NCBI GenBank assembly: GCA_964448405.1
Contig: CAYUVW010000029.1
Coordinates: 1-15,384, forward strand
Source: DAORHV01 sp964448405
GTDB taxonomy: Bacteria > Patescibacteriota > Gracilibacteria > Peribacterales > Peribacteraceae
DNA length: 15,384 nucleotides
Direction of reading: 5' to 3'
Shown in pieces: positions 12,966-15,384 of this stretch. The notes under the pieces are model-generated. The model searched no databases. It was given only the letters and a program-made list of their open reading frames with translations, and was not told where the DNA came from. Both the position numbers and the translations under genes were made by a program. Every line of letters begins with the position of its first letter. Position 1 is the first letter of the stretch.

Positions 12966-13934
12966 CTACCACTTCTTGCGCTCGACGCGGACGAAGCCGG
13001 AAGCCTCGATGAAATTCAGCTTGGGGTCTTCTTTCTTCAGCATGTCCAAGAGCAGGTTGATACCAATGGCATCCGAGGCCATGTGGCTGCACTGGATGAT
13101 GCTGATATGGTGCTTCTTGGCTTCCTCCACGGCCTTCTCTCCGGCATGCATGGAGAGCACGCAGCCGACGCCGGCACGGGCCTTAGCCTCGTAGAACTCC
13201 TCGGGGCCGTTGGTACCGCCGGTGAACTCGGTGGCAGTCACCTTGCCGGTGCGGCTGCTCTTGGAGCCGCTCACGATGATCGGCGGGTTGCCCTTCTTGG
13301 CGTAGTACTTGTACTCCGGAATTTCCAGAATGGCGTTGATCACGTCGCCCAGTTCGTCGTATTCCTTGGAGCAGATGTGCTTCTCCATGAACGACCAGAC
13401 CAGGTTATCCGTAATGGTGTGGCAGCAGAACGCAGGCATATCCATGAGCTCGGCGGCGCGTTCCACACGGAACAGGTTATCGGCGTGAATGGAGCGCCAA
13501 ATGCGGTCCATGCGCGGGCGGAGCATTGCTTCGGACTGGTTCACCGGCACGCCCACGCGGGCGAGTACATCCACCTGCATCGGCATCACTTTTTCCAAAT
13601 CGGCCAGTGCGCGGCCTTCTGGGTGGTGGATGAACAAGCCGTCGATCTTGGTGCCTTTTTCGCGCAGACGGTCTGCCAACAGGATTTCGGGCGTTTCAAT
13701 GTCCACACCCACCATCAGCGTGCGCATCTCGCGGTCGCCGGCGCCGTACAAAATGCGGCAGTCGCTGTACGGGTTCCAGGTGCGCTCTTCGTCGAAATAC
13801 TCGCGGTCCTTTGGCTTTAAATCCTTGGCGCGAGCCTGCTGTTTCTTCAGCATTTTCTCGATCGGTTTGCGACCGCGGGGGTCGTAATCCATACCGATGT
13901 CGACCGCGCGGCGGAACAGAGTATCGAGCTTCAT
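12966..13934 (-). CDS. NIF3/DUF34 family metal-binding protein
   Basis: A 322-aa member of the NIF3-like family (COG0327). These are toroidal proteins with a dinuclear metal site whose cellular role is still unsettled; some are labelled GTP cyclohydrolase type 2 without solid proof. Visible family features: WNPYSDCRILYG (53-64), VGVDIETPEILLADRL (76-90), the metal-site IHHPEGRAL (102-110), CHTITDNLV (171-179), GVGCVLSMHAGE (255-266), and the C-terminal metal motif CSHMASDAIGINLLLD (282-297) with H284 and D288, then SGFVRVERK. It belongs to the longer archaeal/CPR-like subgroup rather than the YbgI type. The start ATG 13934 gives MKLDTLFRRAV, typical of the family; upstream in-frame residues look noncoding. 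It lies 77 nt after a glycosyltransferase on the same strand. Confidence 0.9.
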   Translation of the reverse strand: MKLDTLFRRAVDIGMDYDPRGRKPIEKMLKKQQARAKDLKPKDREYFDEERTWNPYSDCRILYGAGDREMRTLMVGVDIETPEILLADRLREKGTKIDGLFIHHPEGRALADLEKVMPMQVDVLARVGVPVNQSEAMLRPRMDRIWRSIHADNLFRVERAAELMDMPAFCCHTITDNLVWSFMEKHICSKEYDELGDVINAILEIPEYKYYAKKGNPPIIVSGSKSSRTGKVTATEFTGGTNGPEEFYEAKARAGVGCVLSMHAGEKAVEEAKKHHISIIQCSHMASDAIGINLLLDMLKKEDPKLNFIEASGFVRVERKKW

Positions 13935-14011
13935 GATGGTGTGGTGGAAGCGGAACGAAGTCTGGTGCGCAGCGTAGCGCCGACGCGACTCCGCACGCAA
14001 CCGCTCGCGTC

Positions 14012-15016
14012 CTATTGCGACGATTTCTTGTCGGCCTCTTTGCGCTCCGCCATTCTCCACGGCGTGCGCAGAACGTAGCGCACCAATCCTGCGGCGAGGA
14101 TCGGATAATCGGCCGGCATCAGCGATCGAGTTTTTTTGCCGCCTCCGCTGGTGACTTTTTTGCCACCTTTCACACGGCGCAAAAACTTGTCGATCATTTC
14201 TTCCAAACTTTGATTACGGGCGTTGATGACGGCTTTGCGCTCCGGTCCGCGCGGCAACGCGGCAATCAACTTCTGGAAACATCGGAAGCGGTCGAACATG
14301 CCTTGGCCGGTGCGCTCGTTGCGCGCGCTTGCTCCGTCGGGGTGCACGCGGAACGTGCCCAAGTCTTCACGGATTCCGTACCAATTGCCGGTGAGCAGCA
14401 TGCGCGTCCAGTACTCCACGTCCAGGAATTGCGGCATGTCTTCCACGAACGGACCGGCCTGCTCCATGTTGGCGCGGCGCATGAGGACGAAGCTCGGTTC
14501 GCCGATGAGGTTGGGTGCCAGACCCTGTGCGATCCAGTTCATGAGGAATGTTCGTCCGTCGCCTTTGTCTTTGAACATCTCGTCGCGAAGCGCCTTGATT
14601 TCACCGTAGCGTCCGCCGATGTCATTGCCATCGTCATCACGGTAAAAGTGGTTGGCTGCGGTGAATGCCAGAGAGGAATCCGACGTCAGCGCTTCCACGC
14701 TTTTCTGCAGATAGGTCGTGTCCCAAATGTCATCCTGGAACAAGTATTGCACCAGCGGGGCTTTGCCGTGCTTCATGCAGGCGTTCCAGTTCCCGCCAAT
14801 GCCGCTGCGCTGCGCAGCCTGCTTGAAGACGATGCGCGGGTCGCGGAGGTACGGCCCCACGATTTCGCGCACATTCGCTTTCGGCGAAGCGTCGTCGTGG
14901 ATCAAGGCCGTCCAATCCTGGAATGTTTGCGTTGTAATACTCTCCAGCGCATTGCGCAAATGCTCGGGCTTTGGCTCGTACGTAGGCACGTAAATGTTGA
15001 CCGTTACATTGCTCAT
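14012..15016 (-). CDS. family 2 glycosyltransferase (334 aa)
   Basis: A GT-A fold enzyme. It begins NIYVPTYEPKPEHLRNALESITTQTF, the nucleotide-sugar binding first strand and helix. It continues ALIHDDASPKANVREIV (DDAS replaces the usual DDGS) and VQYLFQDDIWDTTYL, where QDD supplies the metal-binding acidic pair. A mid-region FLDVEYWTRMLLTG matches the acceptor-side ED-like position of GT2 enzymes. There are no clear membrane helices; the last ~60 residues are very basic (RRVKGGKKVTSGGGKKTR), perhaps for membrane-surface contact. The sugar and acceptor are unknown. ATG 15016 lies 10 nt after TACAAT on its strand, no SD. It may serve the same surface glycan as the 5892-10462 block. Confidence 0.88.
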   Translation of the reverse strand: MSNVTVNIYVPTYEPKPEHLRNALESITTQTFQDWTALIHDDASPKANVREIVGPYLRDPRIVFKQAAQRSGIGGNWNACMKHGKAPLVQYLFQDDIWDTTYLQKSVEALTSDSSLAFTAANHFYRDDDGNDIGGRYGEIKALRDEMFKDKGDGRTFLMNWIAQGLAPNLIGEPSFVLMRRANMEQAGPFVEDMPQFLDVEYWTRMLLTGNWYGIREDLGTFRVHPDGASARNERTGQGMFDRFRCFQKLIAALPRGPERKAVINARNQSLEEMIDKFLRRVKGGKKVTSGGGKKTRSLMPADYPILAAGLVRYVLRTPWRMAERKEADKKSSQ

Positions 15017-15026
15017 GGGGGATTTG

Positions 15027-15032
15027 ATTGTA
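15027..15032 (-). promoter_or_regulatory. -10 box of the GT2 gene
   Basis: TACAAT on the minus strand (15032-15027) lies 10 nt before ATG 15016. No good -35 is visible. It is back-to-back with the trmD promoter. Confidence 0.45.
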
Positions 15033-15095
15033 CTCCCATCCTGCGAGTTTTGAGAGGCTGTTTGCCTGTACCTGTCCAGTTTTTGCGGTCCTCCC

Positions 15096-15101
15096 TATAC
15101 T
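15096..15101 (+). promoter_or_regulatory. -10 box of trmD
   Basis: TATACT at 15096-15101 is only 6 nt before ATG 15108, so the message would begin at or next to the start codon. A -35 is not evident. Confidence 0.5.
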
Positions 15102-15107
15102 GCTGCC

Positions 15108-15384
15108 ATGCGCATTGACGTGCTGACATTATTTCCGGCGATGTTCGAAGGTCCGATGACCGAAAGCATCCTGAAGCGCGGCGCTGAGGCCGGGTTGCTG
15201 GACATCCGCATCCACGATATCCGTGGTTTTGCCGTCGGCAAACACCGGCACGTGGATAACAAGCCGTACGGCGGTGGCGCGGGCATGCTCATGGAGTGCG
15301 AGCCGATCGTGAAGGGCATGGAAGAAATTGAAGGAACGCCGGGTGTGCAGCGTGCTCCTGGCAAAGCGGTGAAGGGCAAGCCGT
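15108..15384 (+). CDS. trmD: tRNA (guanine-37-N1)-methyltransferase, N-terminal part (runs off the window)
   Basis: The first 92 residues of TrmD, which methylates G37 next to the anticodon using S-adenosylmethionine and so prevents frameshifting. MRIDVLTLFPAMFEGPMTESILKRG is the family start. It continues LLDIRIHDIRGFAVGKHRHVDNKPYGGGAGMLMECEPI, matching the conserved H-x-x-VDDxPYGGGxGMVxxxEP block. Here the second Asp of VDD is Asn. The trefoil-knot SAM site lies beyond the window. In many bacteria trmD sits in rpsP-rimM-trmD-rplS; here it stands divergent from a glycosyltransferase with its own -10 box and no rimM before it. Confidence 0.96.
   Translation, partial: MRIDVLTLFPAMFEGPMTESILKRGAEAGLLDIRIHDIRGFAVGKHRHVDNKPYGGGAGMLMECEPIVKGMEEIEGTPGVQRAPGKAVKGKP

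Noticed and set aside
13083..13820. 245-aa + ORF, and 14015-15118 + ORF of 367 aa
   Set aside because: Antisense shadows of the NIF3-like and GT2 genes, whose conserved motifs are unambiguous.
1..15384. CRISPR array, insertion sequence, prophage or toxin-antitoxin pair
   Set aside because: No regularly spaced repeats, no transposase, integrase or phage genes, and the two small basic genes show no known toxin or antitoxin motif.

Overview
The window is about 15.4 kb of compact bacterial DNA carrying core genes (ahcY, a serine tRNA, prfB, infC-rpmI-rplT, trmD), a surface-glycan gene block, a pair of type IV pilus-like genes and several proteins I do not recognise. UGA acts as an ordinary stop and release factor 2 is present, so the code is standard at UGA. 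Short spacers, overlapping genes, many starts without a Shine-Dalgarno (SD) sequence, and several -10-like boxes only 6-10 nt before the start codon suggest a reduced genome with many leaderless mRNAs. Together with the mixture of proteins, this would fit a candidate-phyla-radiation (Patescibacteria) lineage such as Peregrinibacteria/Peribacteria. That placement is an inference from style, not from a phylogenetic marker.

Layout. 1-445: 3' end of ahcY and a strong intrinsic terminator. 471-1616: an unrecognised 381-residue protein. 1617-2960: an unusual locus of two small, very basic, unrecognised proteins (200 and 48 aa). Each has a textbook SD, and each is preceded by 200-240 nt that can fold into stable hairpins. 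3081-3170 (-): tRNA-Ser(CGA). 3222-4311 (-): prfB, which needs a programmed +1 frameshift at CTT-TGA to be read in full. 4398-5832 (+): PilN-like and PilO-like membrane proteins, divergent from prfB. 5892-10462 (+): a four-gene, translationally coupled glycosylation block (GT2 with C-terminal membrane helices, two GT4 enzymes, and a large GT-C-like membrane protein). 10476-11713 (+): infC-rpmI-rplT. 11786-12532 (+): unrecognised protein with a possible Rossmann/methyltransferase-like motif, ending tail-to-tail with a small unrecognised gene at 12529-12876 (-). 12966-13934 (-): NIF3/DUF34 family protein. 14012-15016 (-): a GT2 glycosyltransferase. 15108-end (+): 5' part of trmD, divergent from it.

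How the parts fit together: prfB, infC, rpmI, rplT, trmD and the tRNA serve translation. The 5892-10462 block, perhaps with the 14012-15016 enzyme, probably builds and transfers a polyprenyl-linked surface glycan. The PilN/PilO-like pair points to a type IV pilus-type inner-membrane platform whose other parts lie elsewhere. The best candidate for something undescribed is 1690-2960, where small basic proteins sit among structured RNA.
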